Positions 49,042-58,284 of a stretch of DNA of 64,000 bases are shown in pieces. Positions within the stretch are counted from its first letter, which is position 1; every line of letters starts with the position of its first letter. The notes beneath the pieces are model-generated. The model made no database searches and was not told the origin of the DNA. It worked only from the letters and a program-made list of their open reading frames with translations. The DNA is from Rhizobium sp. TH2 (GTDB lineage Bacteria; Pseudomonadota; Alphaproteobacteria; Rhizobiales; Rhizobiaceae), in contig NZ_CP062231.1 in assembly GCF_024707525.1 (NCBI RefSeq), positions 2,232,001 to 2,296,000 of the forward strand, read 5' to 3'. A program made the translations under genes and the position numbers.

Positions 49042-51009
49042 TCAAGCCGCGCGTGCCCGCTTGACGTCGGGCGGCGTTGCTTCATCGGAAAGGCTTGCGA
49101 TCGCCTCTTCGAGCGTCATCGACGTCTGGTTCTGCGAACCGAGGCGGCGGATGTTGACCGTGCCTTCCTCGGCCTCCCGCTTGCCGCAGACGACGATGAC
49201 CGGCACCTTGGTCACCGAGTGTTCGCGGACCTTGTAGTTGATCTTCTCGTTGCGGAAGTCGGTCTCGACCGACAGGCCCGCGGCGCGCAGTTTCTCCGCC
49301 ACCTTGAGGCCGTAATCGTCGGCATCCGAGGTGATCGTCGCGACGACGACCTGCAGCGGTGCGAACCACAGCGGCATGTGGCCCGCGAAGTTCTCGAGCA
49401 GGATGCCGAGGAAACGCTCCATCGATCCGCAGATAGCACGATGGATCATCACCGGCTGGGTCTTTTCCGAATGCTGGTCGATGTAAAAGGCGCCGAACCG
49501 TTCCGGCAGGTTGAAATCGACCTGCGTCGTGCCGCACTGCCATTCGCGGCCGATCGCGTCCTTCAGCGTATATTCGAACTTTGGGCCGTAGAAGGCGCCC
49601 TCGCCCGGCATGATGCCTGTTTTGACCTGGTTCGACTGCATCTGGATCTGTTCCAGCACTTTCATCATCACGCTTTCGGCGCGATCCCACAGCGCATCGT
49701 CGCCGACGCGCTTGTCTGGCCGGGTCGAGAGCTTGATGATGATCTCCTCGAAGCCGAAATCCTTGTAGACCGACATGATCAGGTCATGGATCTTGAGGCA
49801 TTCCTCGGCCATCTGCTCGTCGGTGCAGAAGATATGCGCATCGTCCTGGGTAAAGCCGCGCACGCGCATCAGGCCATGCAGCGCACCCGAGGGCTCGTAG
49901 CGATGGACGTTGCCAAATTCGGCATAGCGGATCGGCAGTTCGCGATAGGATTTCAGGCCATGCTTGAAAATCTGCACGTGACCGGGGCAGTTCATAGGCT
50001 TCAATGCGAAGACGCGTTCGTCGTCTGTATCATCGCCGGCGACCGTGACCTTGAACATGTTGTCGCGATACCAACCCCAGTGACCGGAGGTTTCCCAAAG
50101 CGACTTGTCGAGCACCTGCGGTGCGTTGACTTCCTGGTAGTCGGCGGCGAGCCGGCGGCGCATATAGGCTGTCAGCGACTGGAACATGCGCCAGCCCTTG
50201 CCGTGCCAGAAGACCACACCGGGGCCTTCTTCCTGGAAATGGAAGAGATCCATCTCACGGCCGAGCTTGCGATGGTCGCGCTTTTCAGCCTCGGCCAGCT
50301 TGTGCAGATACGCATCCAGCTCGGACTGCTCGGCCCAGGCCGTGCCGTAGATGCGGGTCAGCATCGCGTTGTTGGAATCGCCGCGCCAGTAGGCGCCCGC
50401 GACCTTCATCAGCTTGAAGGCGTTACCGATCTGACCCGTCGAAGCCATGTGCGGGCCACGGCAGAGGTCGAACCAGTCGCCCTGGTAATAGATCTTGAGG
50501 TCCTGGCCCTCGGGGATCGCATCGACGAGTTCGACCTTGTAGGCCTCGCCCTTGTCGGCGAACACCTGCTTGGCCTTTTCGCGCGACCAGACCTGCTTGG
50601 TGAACGCCTTGTTGCGGCCGATGATCTCCTTCATCTTCTTTTCGATGACGGGAAGGTCCTCGGGCGTGAAGGGCTCGTTCTTGGCAAAATCGTAATAGAA
50701 ACCATTCTCGATCACCGGGCCGATGGTCACCTGCGTGCCCGGCCACAGCTCCTGCACTGCCTCGGCCATGACATGGGCCGCATCGTGGCGGATGAGTTCG
50801 AGCGCGCGGGAATCGTCGCGGGTGACGATCTCGATCCTACCTGGCACGATCGGGTCCGAGAGATCGCGGACCGTGCCGTCGAGCGCGATGGCGACGGCCT
50901 TCTTGGCCAGCGACTTGGAAATGGATTCGGCGACATCGCGGCCGGTCGTGCCGGGCTGGTAATCGCGGATCGAACCATCGGGAAATGTAAGGGAAATCTG
51001 GTCGGACAT
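49042..51009 (-). CDS. thrS: Threonyl-tRNA synthetase
   Basis: ThrRS charges tRNA-Thr. The 655-residue protein has the N-terminal TGS and editing domains ([11 protein letters not shown]), then the class II core with zinc-site Cys in [11 protein letters not shown], motif 2 around [15 protein letters not shown], motif 3 near [15 protein letters not shown], and the anticodon-binding domain. The ATG at 51009 follows GGAG; nine upstream codons are open. It is a single transcription unit with its own terminator. Confidence 0.98.
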   Translation of the reverse strand: MSDQISLTFPDGSIRDYQPGTTGRDVAESISKSLAKKAVAIALDGTVRDLSDPIVPGRIEIVTRDDSRALELIRHDAAHVMAEAVQELWPGTQVTIGPVIENGFYYDFAKNEPFTPEDLPVIEKKMKEIIGRNKAFTKQVWSREKAKQVFADKGEAYKVELVDAIPEGQDLKIYYQGDWFDLCRGPHMASTGQIGNAFKLMKVAGAYWRGDSNNAMLTRIYGTAWAEQSELDAYLHKLAEAEKRDHRKLGREMDLFHFQEEGPGVVFWHGKGWRMFQSLTAYMRRRLAADYQEVNAPQVLDKSLWETSGHWGWYRDNMFKVTVAGDDTDDERVFALKPMNCPGHVQIFKHGLKSYRELPIRYAEFGNVHRYEPSGALHGLMRVRGFTQDDAHIFCTDEQMAEECLKIHDLIMSVYKDFGFEEIIIKLSTRPDKRVGDDALWDRAESVMMKVLEQIQMQSNQVKTGIMPGEGAFYGPKFEYTLKDAIGREWQCGTTQVDFNLPERFGAFYIDQHSEKTQPVMIHRAICGSMERFLGILLENFAGHMPLWFAPLQVVVATITSDADDYGLKVAEKLRAAGLSVETDFRNEKINYKVREHSVTKVPVIVVCGKREAEEGTVNIRRLGSQNQTSMTLEEAIASLSDEATPPDVKRARAA

Positions 51010-51161
51010 TCTTTTTCTCCTATCCAATCCCGCCAACGAATGCGGGTGGTATCAAAAAGACCGGAACGCCCGGCCTTGAACGGGCGCGTGATAAGGGATT
51101 TCCGGGCGTGAGTAAAGTCGGGCACATTGGCTGCGCCAGCCTCGCGCAACGGTACTTTCGG

Positions 51162-52169
51162 CTACATCAGGAAGTCGGCCGCGGCGGCTGAATCCAGCGG
51201 TCCCGCCATGCGATCGAGATCGCGGTCGGGCGCGGCATAGGGGATGAAACCATCCCGGATGGCCATCCGCTCGAATTTGTCGATGCGATGGTCGCCGGTT
51301 ATGTAATCCACGACATAGACCGGGATGCCTTTGGCTACGAAGTCGCGCTGCAGGATTTTGATCTGCGGATCGTCCGGATTGAACCTGTTGTTCTCGTCCT
51401 TGTTGCCGTAGAAATAGAGATCCTCGATGGCGATGCCGCCGATGGCGCCGTAGAAGCGCTCGAGTAGCGCACCGTGACCACCCGCGTCCTTGATCGCATC
51501 GACGATGTAGGCGCCGTTCTGCGGGATGAGGAAGAAATCCTCGTTCGTCTCCCGGGCATGGTCGGCCATGTCGGCGATGAAATCGGCCATGCGAATGGCA
51601 GCCTGCGATTCATTCCGGGGATCGCCCTTCTCGCGCTGGCTTTTCTTCACCTCGGCGCCCCAGAAATAATAGGCATCGACGATGTCGAGATAGGCGGCGT
51701 CGAAACCCTGCCTGACGATGGAGTCGAGTTCGCCCGTTCCCTCGCCGTTCGGACCCTTGTCGTTGAAAACGATGTCCCGCCAGCCTTCGTCCCAGTAGCG
51801 CACCTTGCGGCCTTCCGGCCAATCGGGATTGATCGGGCCGAGCCAGTCCGGCGCCTCGTCGGTCAGTCTGCCGTTCGCCTTGCCATTGGTGGTCCAGTCC
51901 TTGTCCCAATAGTCGCGGAAGTCGTTGGCCTCGCCGATCGAGACGTAAGCTGCGAGGATCGAACGGTCGCCCTTCATATCGGCGACTTCATCCTGGTCAA
52001 AACGGCCGGAATTCCTGCCGTTGCGCGAGGGATCGATGACCAGCATGTCATGCGGCGCAAGCGCCAGCGTATCGGGGTCGAGTTCGTATTCGTCGGCCTG
52101 TCGGCCCTGGAGCTGGTAGCCCCAGTTGGCGGCTTCCGGTGCCGCTGCGGCTCTTCGGTAAGTGGACAT
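51162..52169 (-). CDS. TM1410/MJ1477-like putative glycoside hydrolase (GH114-related)
   Basis: The 335-residue protein matches the TM1410-type TIM-barrel family related to endo-alpha-1,4-polygalactosaminidases: NWGYQLQGR, LVIDPSRNG, ILAAYVSIGEANDFRDYW, GFDAAYLDIVDAYYFW and FLIPQNGAYIVD. The Asp of YLDIVD and the Glu of IGEA would be catalytic by analogy. No signal peptide or anchor is visible at the N-terminus chosen (ATG 52169, with GGGAG five bases up), which is odd for a family usually exported. Confidence 0.75.
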   Translation of the reverse strand: MSTYRRAAAAPEAANWGYQLQGRQADEYELDPDTLALAPHDMLVIDPSRNGRNSGRFDQDEVADMKGDRSILAAYVSIGEANDFRDYWDKDWTTNGKANGRLTDEAPDWLGPINPDWPEGRKVRYWDEGWRDIVFNDKGPNGEGTGELDSIVRQGFDAAYLDIVDAYYFWGAEVKKSQREKGDPRNESQAAIRMADFIADMADHARETNEDFFLIPQNGAYIVDAIKDAGGHGALLERFYGAIGGIAIEDLYFYGNKDENNRFNPDDPQIKILQRDFVAKGIPVYVVDYITGDHRIDKFERMAIRDGFIPYAAPDRDLDRMAGPLDSAAAADFLM

Positions 52170-52294
52170 GGACACTCCCATTCGTCGATATCATTCGGTG
52201 CGGCAGGACTTCGGGACAGCATTAGCGGTTTCACCGCCATGCGTCCGCTTGGTTCCGATCCAACGGTTAAATGATTCCTTACGGCTTTGACCAT

Positions 52295-52591
52295 TCAACC
52301 TTGGTCGCCTTCGAGCACCGCATCCGCCCAACGATGCATCGCCTCCAGGAGGCGCCCATGCTCGTCGTTGCCGATACTACAGGGCGGAAAGCCCTCGTAG
52401 GGACGGTGGAGTTTGGCCGCGCCATTGCAGGCCCTGGCGCGGCGACACCTTGGCAGCCTGCAGTGACGCCAGTTTTGAAGGTCGGTGCATGCTGCGTGCA
52501 TCAATGGCAGGTATTGGGCGAATCTCGTCTCTTCCGGCAGAGCGAACCATTCCTCGTCGGTGAGATTCTCTAGCATTGCTATCTCATTCAT
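52295..52591 (-). CDS. Small Cys-rich hypothetical protein (98 aa)
   Basis: I do not recognise a family name. The product is 98 residues with an acidic N-terminus (LENLTDEEWFALPEETRFAQ). A central basic block CRLPRCRRARAC, together with upstream and downstream Cys (ACTD, PPCSIG), suggests a small zinc-binding or DNA-contacting site. The ATG at 52591 has AGAGGTG nine bases upstream. It reads towards the TM1410-like gene with a 125-base gap. Likely real but poorly supported. Confidence 0.5.
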   Translation of the reverse strand: MNEIAMLENLTDEEWFALPEETRFAQYLPLMHAACTDLQNWRHCRLPRCRRARACNGAAKLHRPYEGFPPCSIGNDEHGRLLEAMHRWADAVLEGDQG

Positions 52592-53311
52592 GCGGACACA
52601 CCTCTTCGCTGCCGCGCGGGAAAACCCGCCGGGATATGAACAATTCGATCCGGAGAAGCCGCGCGAAAGCGTCGCCTCGGGGGTAAGGGTTAGTGTGGCT
52701 TCGCTTTCGCGCGGCCTTGGGGCGTTCTTCGGAAGCGGCCCGCGCCTCCTTCAGATGCGGTCCTGTTTCGCTGCACGGAGCATTTTCGCTTCCGCTTGCA
52801 TGGAGGACCCAAACCGGCGGCTGGGCGGCCGCCGGGGGAAACCGTCGCAACGGCAAATGCCGCAGCGTCCCGCATCTCTTCCATCCGCCCCCACACATTC
52901 TGGAAACCGATGAAAGCGCCCGCTCCCGCCTGTACGTGATGTCTCGCGATACACTCCGGAGACGGGAACGGGGCTATGATGGCATGGGGCGGGAGAGCGG
53001 GGATGAAATGGGATGCGAGAAAATGATAAGGGATTGATTTTGTTAGGAGAAAATATTTATTTTGGGTGAGATCGTCCCCGGGGGTGGGAAGTGTGGTATG
53101 GGGGCGTGAAGCGCCACGCTTTACAGCGTTGATCACTACAGCAAGGCAATGACTTACTCGACGGCGGCGGCGGCTCCGACGTGACATTCTTGGTGATAAG
53201 TGTCATTCTCGTTACGAATAGCGCAACCACGTTAGCTGGCCGCACAGGCCGTATGAAACTTCTCCATGAGAAGATTCTGCATTAGGCTTCCTGCACGCTT
53301 GGAGGATGACG
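52592..53311. other. 720-base interval without a convincing gene
   Basis: No frame here has coding character or a family match. It holds a perfect 14 bp inverted repeat (52658-52671 / 52702-52715, 30-base loop). It also holds an open stretch at 53154-53285 that begins LLDGGGGSDVTFL, reminiscent of an RTX nonapeptide, then loses that character. From about 53030 on, the base composition becomes less GC-rich. A ribosome site GGAGG at 53301-53305 belongs to the RTX gene. Confidence 0.6.
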
Positions 53312-54118
53312 ATGAGCAAGAAGCAAGGCACCAAGCATGACGACATCCTGAAGGGCACGAACGGCAACGATGTACTCAAGGGTTTGAACGGAAACGACAC
53401 GCTCTTGGGTAGTGGCGGGAATGATACTCTCGACGGCGCGCTTGGTGACGACGAACTGCTAGGTGGCAATGGCAACGATTTGCTCTTGCCTGGCAAAGGC
53501 GGGTACGACGCGGTAGACGGCGGCAAGGGTATCGATACGGTTAGCTTTGCAAACTTCAGCAGCACAGCTGGAGTTTCCATAACATGCTATGATCCAAAAA
53601 TTGCGCTGGGCGCCAGAGACGCACTTGGCGACAGTTATATTGGCGTAGAAAATTACATCGGGACGGGCGCCAACGACTTTTTTGGCTTTTACAACGATAT
53701 CTTACTGAGCGGATACGTGTATGGCGGCAAGGGCAACGACACGATCTTTGCTCCGGGTTCCGTCATTCGGGGCGATGCGGGAAACGACAGTCTCTTCGGG
53801 GATGCGAGTGCGGCAGCCGTTGTTGATACATTCTGGCTACAGTTGAGCAAGGGGGAAGACTTTATCAGCAATTTCGAAACCGGTGTTGATATCATTCGGA
53901 TCAAAGGACGTGAATTTGGCATTGGCAGCCTTCTAAATCTGGATGAGTTTTCGATCCGACCTTCGGACACAAACCCTGCGGGCGAAAAAGCTCAGTTCAT
54001 TTTCAGGCAGGACACCAACGTGCTTTACTTCGATAGCGACGGCACCGGCAGTGACGCGCCGGTCATTATAGCTACTTTCTCCACAGACATCGCGTTTAGA
54101 GATTTCGAAGTGGTTTAG
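53312..54118 (+). CDS. RTX-type calcium-binding protein, probably type I secreted
   Basis: The 268-residue protein has an array of GGxGxDxLx-type nonapeptides from residue 10 to about 75 (GTNGNDVLKG, GSGGNDTLDG, GGNGNDLLL). A second short set lies around residues 145-165 (GGKGNDTIF, GDAGNDSLFG). The C-terminal part contains VLYFDSDGTGSDAPVIIATF, as seen in C-terminal secretion domains of RTX proteins. There is no signal peptide, as expected for type I export. GGAGG six bases before the ATG at 53312 decides the start over the ATG at 53306. No transporter genes are nearby, and composition differs from the flanks, so it may be a transferred gene. Confidence 0.82.
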   Translation: MSKKQGTKHDDILKGTNGNDVLKGLNGNDTLLGSGGNDTLDGALGDDELLGGNGNDLLLPGKGGYDAVDGGKGIDTVSFANFSSTAGVSITCYDPKIALGARDALGDSYIGVENYIGTGANDFFGFYNDILLSGYVYGGKGNDTIFAPGSVIRGDAGNDSLFGDASAAAVVDTFWLQLSKGEDFISNFETGVDIIRIKGREFGIGSLLNLDEFSIRPSDTNPAGEKAQFIFRQDTNVLYFDSDGTGSDAPVIIATFSTDIAFRDFEVV

Positions 54119-54254
54119 GCGCCCCGGATTGAACTGCGATGAACAGCGAGAACTCCACGTATCCATACCTGCTCAGTTTCACTTGCCCGTCACCATCCGT
54201 AGCGTTCTTGTGGTGTTCCCGATGCCTCGCGATCTACTTTAGTGGGCTGAGGCC

Positions 54255-54350
54255 TCAGGAAACCGCCGGCATCGAGGTCACCGCGTTCATGCAGAGCGAG
54301 GCACCGAGAATTCCGAATACGAACAGCGTTGCCAGAATGTACCGCGACAT
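54255..54350 (-). CDS. Possible 31-residue hydrophobic peptide
   Basis: A short minus-strand frame reads MSRYILATLFVFGILGASLC and then 11 more residues. It is preceded by GAGG a few bases before the ATG and has one hydrophobic segment with a Cys that could be a lipobox (GASLC). It lies in the 341-base gap between the RTX and Sel1 genes, where nothing else is evident. The frame is open upstream without coding character. Only the signal-like pattern and the ribosome site support it. Confidence 0.3.
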   Translation of the reverse strand: MSRYILATLFVFGILGASLCMNAVTSMPAVS

Positions 54351-54459
54351 GAGCCTCAAAGAGAGTGTCTGAGACCAAGACGGCGGGCGCCCAATTCTAT
54401 TCGCGTGAAAGGCTGGGTTTGCAGGGAATCGCTGCTTTTGGACCGGCGACAATCCAATA

Positions 54460-57090
54460 TTAGTTCTGCTTCGCGGCGACCTTCCGGCTTGCGTATTCGG
54501 CGAGAGCCTTCTCCAGCCTGCGATCGACGGCACCCGAAAGGCCGCCCTTGTAGACGCCTTCCTTGCGCAGGGTTTTCTTCAGCGCGCGCAGCGTCAACGC
54601 ATTGAACTGCTTCAACTGATCGCGCCGGTACGCGTCGCCCTCGCTGACGGTCTTCAGGATGTTCTCGGCCGCCTTGTCGGACTGGTAGAGCTCGTCATAG
54701 AGCCAAGCAAGCGTCGAGGATGCGCCCTCGTAGCCGGCATCGACCGCCTTGAGGTACCATTTCAACGCCTCGGCGTCGTTGTCGGGGTCGAAGAAGACGC
54801 CGTCATACATCCGGCCGAGCGCGAACATGCCCTGGGCGGAGCCAAGTTCCGCCGACTTCTTGTAGAGCTCGAACGCCTTCTTGAGGTTGACCGCTACCCC
54901 GGCACCCTTTTCGTAGAGGTCGCCGGCGTTGAGATAGGCACTGGAATTATCCTTCTCCATCGCCCTGACGAACCAATCCATGGCCATCTGGGCGTCAATC
55001 GGAACGGCGATCCCGTTGCGATAGAAATAGCCGATGGCGTTCATCGCGGAGGCGGAGCCGCCATCCGCCGCCTTGCGATACCATGTCAGGGCGAGCTGGT
55101 CGTCCTTGGGAATGCCAAGGTCTCCTTCATGCATGCGGCCGACCATGAACTTCGCATCCGCATCGTCAAGATCGGAGCTTCTTTCGAATGCTGCAAGCGC
55201 CTTGGGATAATCCACCTTGGCGCCGGTGTTGCCGAGATAGATATTGCCGAGCCAGTAAAGCGCCTCGGCCGAGCCCCGGTTGCCGGCGCGCTCGTATAAG
55301 CCAGCCGCCTCGCCCAGATCCTTCTTGGCGCCCCGCCCGGCTTCGATAAGACTTGCCGCGGCCGTCATGCAACGGTGATTGTCGAGATCGGCGCACTTTC
55401 GGAACCATTGCAATGCCAATGCATCGTCGACCGGACGGCCGGTGCCGTTCCTGAACATGTCTCCGATGCGGTACATGGCATCGGCCGAACCCTGGCCCGA
55501 AGCGCCGAGATACCAGCCCATGGCTGTCGCATGATCGACCGCCGTGCCCTCGCCGAACTCATGCATGTAGACCACGGAGAAGATCGCCTCCGGCCACAGC
55601 TTCAGTGCAGCCTGGCGATACCAGACGAGCGCCCCGGCATAATCCCGATCGCGGCCCCAGCCATTGTAGAGGATGTTGCCGACCTTGTTCATGGCTTCAG
55701 CGGAGCCGGCCTCGGCCGCCCTCTTGTACCAGGCGAAGGATTTGTCGGGATCCTCCTTGCCGCCGATCAGGCCCTCATGGAAGGTTGCGAGCGTCATCAT
55801 TGCATCGATATTCTTTGCCTCGGCGGCCTTCTCCAGCCAACGGATTGCGGCCACGTCGTCCTTCAATCCTCCTCGCCCGGTGGCGAGGAAGCGGCCAAGC
55901 ATTGCCTGGGCGGGCACCTCGCCGAGCGAAGCTGCGCGCCTGAAATAGTCGATCGCCTTGGCGTCATCGGCGAGGGAATCGGCACTTTCCGCGTGGATCA
56001 GGCCGGCATGGTACATGCAGAGCGACGAGCCGAGGCGCGCGCAATCCTTGAAATAGTTGAATGCGCGCGCCGTGTCGCTGGTGACGTATTTCCCTTTGTA
56101 ATAAAGCAGGCCGAGTTCCTGATAGGCATTGGCATTGCGTTGTCTGGCAGCCAGTTCGAGCAACCGTTCGGCGGCCTCGACGTCCTTTGCCACGCCGTCG
56201 CCGCGCAAATGGCGACCGGCCAGGCGAACCATCGCTATTGCTTCGCCGAGATCGGCGGCTTTGCGGAAAAGCTCGGCGCCTTCCTTGCGCTCCTGCCTTG
56301 TCGCTCCGCGGCGCGAGAGATAGTCGCCGAGAGCGACGAGCGCACGCGTCGATCCTGTTTTCACCACGGCGCGGAAACGCCGCTCGGCCTCGGGATAATC
56401 AACGCGTCCATCATCGCCGCGCAGGGCCATGTAGCCGATATATATGGTGGCGTAGCGCGCGCCCATGTGCTCGGCCTTGAGAAAATAATCCCTGGCCTTG
56501 GCGGGGTCCGTTTTCACCCCCCACCCTTTTGCATGGAGCGTGGCGAGGCTCATCGCGGCCGTGACGCTGCCGCGCCGGTCGGCATCCTGAAAAAAGCGCT
56601 TGGCCTCAAACAGGTTCTGAGCGGTGCCGACGCCATAGCCGTAGAATTCGCCGACGAGATTCGTGGCGGCGAGGCTGCCGAGCCGATGGGCGTCCATCGC
56701 CAGTTCGAAGGCGCGCTTGCTGTCCTGCGATGCGCCAAGGCCGTAGTAATGCGCGCGTGCCAACATCATCACGGCCGGCGGATATTTCTCTTTTTCCGCG
56801 AGCCTGCGCATCTCCAGCATCGCGGGCACGAATTCCAGGGCCATGATCCGTGACTTGGCATGCAGATAGCGCGCATCGATCGCGCCGGGAGCAGCCTGCC
56901 TGTATTTCTCGCAGAGCCGGGCAGCCTCCTGCCAGAAGGCCCGGTTCGTTTCCCAATGTTCGTCATGCGCCGCGGCACGGCACGACTGCCTGACCGACGT
57001 CAACTGGGCGTTCGGCTGTTCGGCAGCCTGGACTGTTTGATGGGAGACGCAGCTCAGAAAGAGCAAAGCAGAAGCAAGGCGGAAGAACAT
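54460..57090 (-). CDS. Very large Sel1-repeat (TPR-like) periplasmic protein with C-terminal peptidoglycan-binding-like end
   Basis: The 876-residue protein has a signal peptide (residues 1-22, ending VQAAE) and then about 18 Sel1-like repeats, each around 36 residues, such as AMDAHRLGSLAATNLVGEFY and AAEAGSAEAMNKVGNILYNG. The last 60 residues break the pattern with LRALKKTLRKEGVYKGGLSG and VDRRLEKALAEYASRK, resembling a PG_binding_1 domain. Such proteins act as scaffolds in the envelope and in some species regulate polysaccharide production; the partner here is unknown. It is a single gene. Confidence 0.88.
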   Translation of the reverse strand: MFFRLASALLFLSCVSHQTVQAAEQPNAQLTSVRQSCRAAAHDEHWETNRAFWQEAARLCEKYRQAAPGAIDARYLHAKSRIMALEFVPAMLEMRRLAEKEKYPPAVMMLARAHYYGLGASQDSKRAFELAMDAHRLGSLAATNLVGEFYGYGVGTAQNLFEAKRFFQDADRRGSVTAAMSLATLHAKGWGVKTDPAKARDYFLKAEHMGARYATIYIGYMALRGDDGRVDYPEAERRFRAVVKTGSTRALVALGDYLSRRGATRQERKEGAELFRKAADLGEAIAMVRLAGRHLRGDGVAKDVEAAERLLELAARQRNANAYQELGLLYYKGKYVTSDTARAFNYFKDCARLGSSLCMYHAGLIHAESADSLADDAKAIDYFRRAASLGEVPAQAMLGRFLATGRGGLKDDVAAIRWLEKAAEAKNIDAMMTLATFHEGLIGGKEDPDKSFAWYKRAAEAGSAEAMNKVGNILYNGWGRDRDYAGALVWYRQAALKLWPEAIFSVVYMHEFGEGTAVDHATAMGWYLGASGQGSADAMYRIGDMFRNGTGRPVDDALALQWFRKCADLDNHRCMTAAASLIEAGRGAKKDLGEAAGLYERAGNRGSAEALYWLGNIYLGNTGAKVDYPKALAAFERSSDLDDADAKFMVGRMHEGDLGIPKDDQLALTWYRKAADGGSASAMNAIGYFYRNGIAVPIDAQMAMDWFVRAMEKDNSSAYLNAGDLYEKGAGVAVNLKKAFELYKKSAELGSAQGMFALGRMYDGVFFDPDNDAEALKWYLKAVDAGYEGASSTLAWLYDELYQSDKAAENILKTVSEGDAYRRDQLKQFNALTLRALKKTLRKEGVYKGGLSGAVDRRLEKALAEYASRKVAAKQN

Positions 57091-57159
57091 GTGGAACCAC
57101 TATGAGCAGACGTTATGCAATTGCTAGCGTCCGCCTCGCGCAACCGCAAGTAAAATCCG

Positions 57160-57702
57160 CTACTCCCCCACCATCTCGCCCAGCCTTCTCACCGTGTTCC
57201 AGTTGCGCGCCGTTCCCACGCCGCCCATGCGCTTCGGGGTCAGCTGGCCGGCGAGTTTCGAGAGGCTGGGGCGGCCCTGGAAATGGACCCAGACGTGGCC
57301 GTCGATGATAGCCACGCGCTCGCCCTGGCTCTGGTAGGGCTTGAAGAAATCGAGCAGCTTTTCGTCCGCCGGGTCGCGCATGATGCGGACGGTGACCTGG
57401 TCGGGGTCGGCCTGGCTTTCCTCGGGAAAGGGATTTGACGCGACGAGGACCCGCCACTCCTCGGCGCTCTTGATGATGATATCGACATGCTTGCCGTGGA
57501 AGGCGGCGAAGGATTTTTCGAGATCGGCTTCAAGCTTGGGGATGGAGGTTTCGCCGCTTTCGAAGACGAGGTTGCCGGAGGAGACCAGCGTGCGGACGTT
57601 CTCGTGGCCGAGATCTTCCGCAAGCCGGCGGAGATCGGACATGACGACGCGGCGGGTCTGGTCGATGACGATGGAATAGAGGAGTGCGACATAGGTGGTC
57701 AT
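57160..57702 (-). CDS. DUF1697 family protein
   Basis: The 180-residue cytoplasmic protein of the DUF1697 family has no established function. Recognisable stretches are VALLYSIVIDQTRRV, DLRRLAEDLGHENVRTLVSS and GNLVFES, and the C-terminal RNWNTVRRLGEM. The ATG at 57702 overlaps the yidD stop as ATGA, so the two are translated together. Confidence 0.85.
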   Translation of the reverse strand: MTTYVALLYSIVIDQTRRVVMSDLRRLAEDLGHENVRTLVSSGNLVFESGETSIPKLEADLEKSFAAFHGKHVDIIIKSAEEWRVLVASNPFPEESQADPDQVTVRIMRDPADEKLLDFFKPYQSQGERVAIIDGHVWVHFQGRPSLSKLAGQLTPKRMGGVGTARNWNTVRRLGEMVGE

Positions 57703-58079
57703 CTGGCTCTCGTCGCCTTCGAGACGCGCCAGTAGCGCCAGGGGAGATACCATTTCAGGCCTGTATCGAGGCTATCGGGCACTGGATCGATGCCCCAGGT
57801 GCCGCCCGGGCCGCAGCGGACGAAACGGAAGAGCGACATCCAGAAACCGGGCCATAGGCCATGGCGGGCTACGGCCTCATAGCCGTATTCCGAGCAGGTC
57901 GGCGTATGGCGGCAGGCATTGCCGATCAGGCTCGACAGCGTCAGCTGGTAGGCGCGGATGAGCGCCATGCCGAGAAGGCGCGTCGGGGTTTTGGGGAACG
58001 GGCCGGACCAGTTGCGGGTGGGGCCGGTGTAGCCGGAGATTCTTGGCGCGTTGTGTTGGCAGTCGGGGGCGTTGCACAT
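57699..58079 (-). CDS. yidD: YidD membrane-protein-insertion accessory factor
   Basis: YidD is a small inner-membrane-associated protein linked to YidC-dependent insertion. The 126-residue product has the family core RAYQLTLSSLIGNACRHTPTC, YGYEAVARHG and RCGPGGTWGIDPVP. The frame extends 11 codons above the ATG at 58079, into the palindromic repeat; I chose 58079 because the family starts just before the core. In many bacteria yidD lies next to rnpA and yidC; here it has moved to the folE region, as I recall from rhizobia. Confidence 0.9.
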   Translation of the reverse strand: MCNAPDCQHNAPRISGYTGPTRNWSGPFPKTPTRLLGMALIRAYQLTLSSLIGNACRHTPTCSEYGYEAVARHGLWPGFWMSLFRFVRCGPGGTWGIDPVPDSLDTGLKWYLPWRYWRVSKATRAR

Positions 58080-58110
58080 CAGGTGGCTCCCCGGATGTCG
58101 GGCCGTTGCC

Positions 58111-58270
58111 ACCCCCCTCTGTCGCTTCGCGACATCTCCCCCTCAAGGGGGGAGATTGGAGACTCGTTGCAGCGCCTCTGCGACAGGCGAAGCGTGTCGG
58201 TGGAGTGGAGGTCGTCCAGCATCCGATCTCCCCCCTTGAGGGGGAGATGCCCGGCAGGGCAGAGGGGGGT
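58111..58270. repeat. Nested palindrome between the IscU-like gene and yidD
   Basis: This 160 bp element has outer 10 bp arms ACCCCCCTCT/AGAGGGGGGT (58111-58120 and 58261-58270) and perfect 23 bp inner arms (58134-58156 and 58226-58248). Between them sit two different small hairpins, GTCGC-TTC-GCGAC on the left (58121-58133) and GCCC-TGCC-GGGC-like on the right (58249-58260). The centre (58157-58225) is unpaired by eye. Similar CTCCCCCTCAAGGGGG blocks are common repeats in rhizobial genomes, as I recall. It fills the gap between two leftward genes. Confidence 0.9.
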
Positions 58271-58284
58271 ATCTTGCCGCACCC

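Noticed and set aside
49219..51111. 630-codon plus-strand frame opposite thrS
   Set aside because: Antisense shadow of thrS; all synthetase motifs are on the minus strand.
52584..52898. 104-codon minus-strand frame in the non-coding interval
   Set aside because: Rich in Arg, Pro and Ser with no family pattern, runs across the start of the small Cys-rich gene and has no convincing ribosome site.
55375..56853. 492-codon plus-strand frame inside the Sel1 gene
   Set aside because: Antisense to repeated Sel1 codons; no independent start site or family match.
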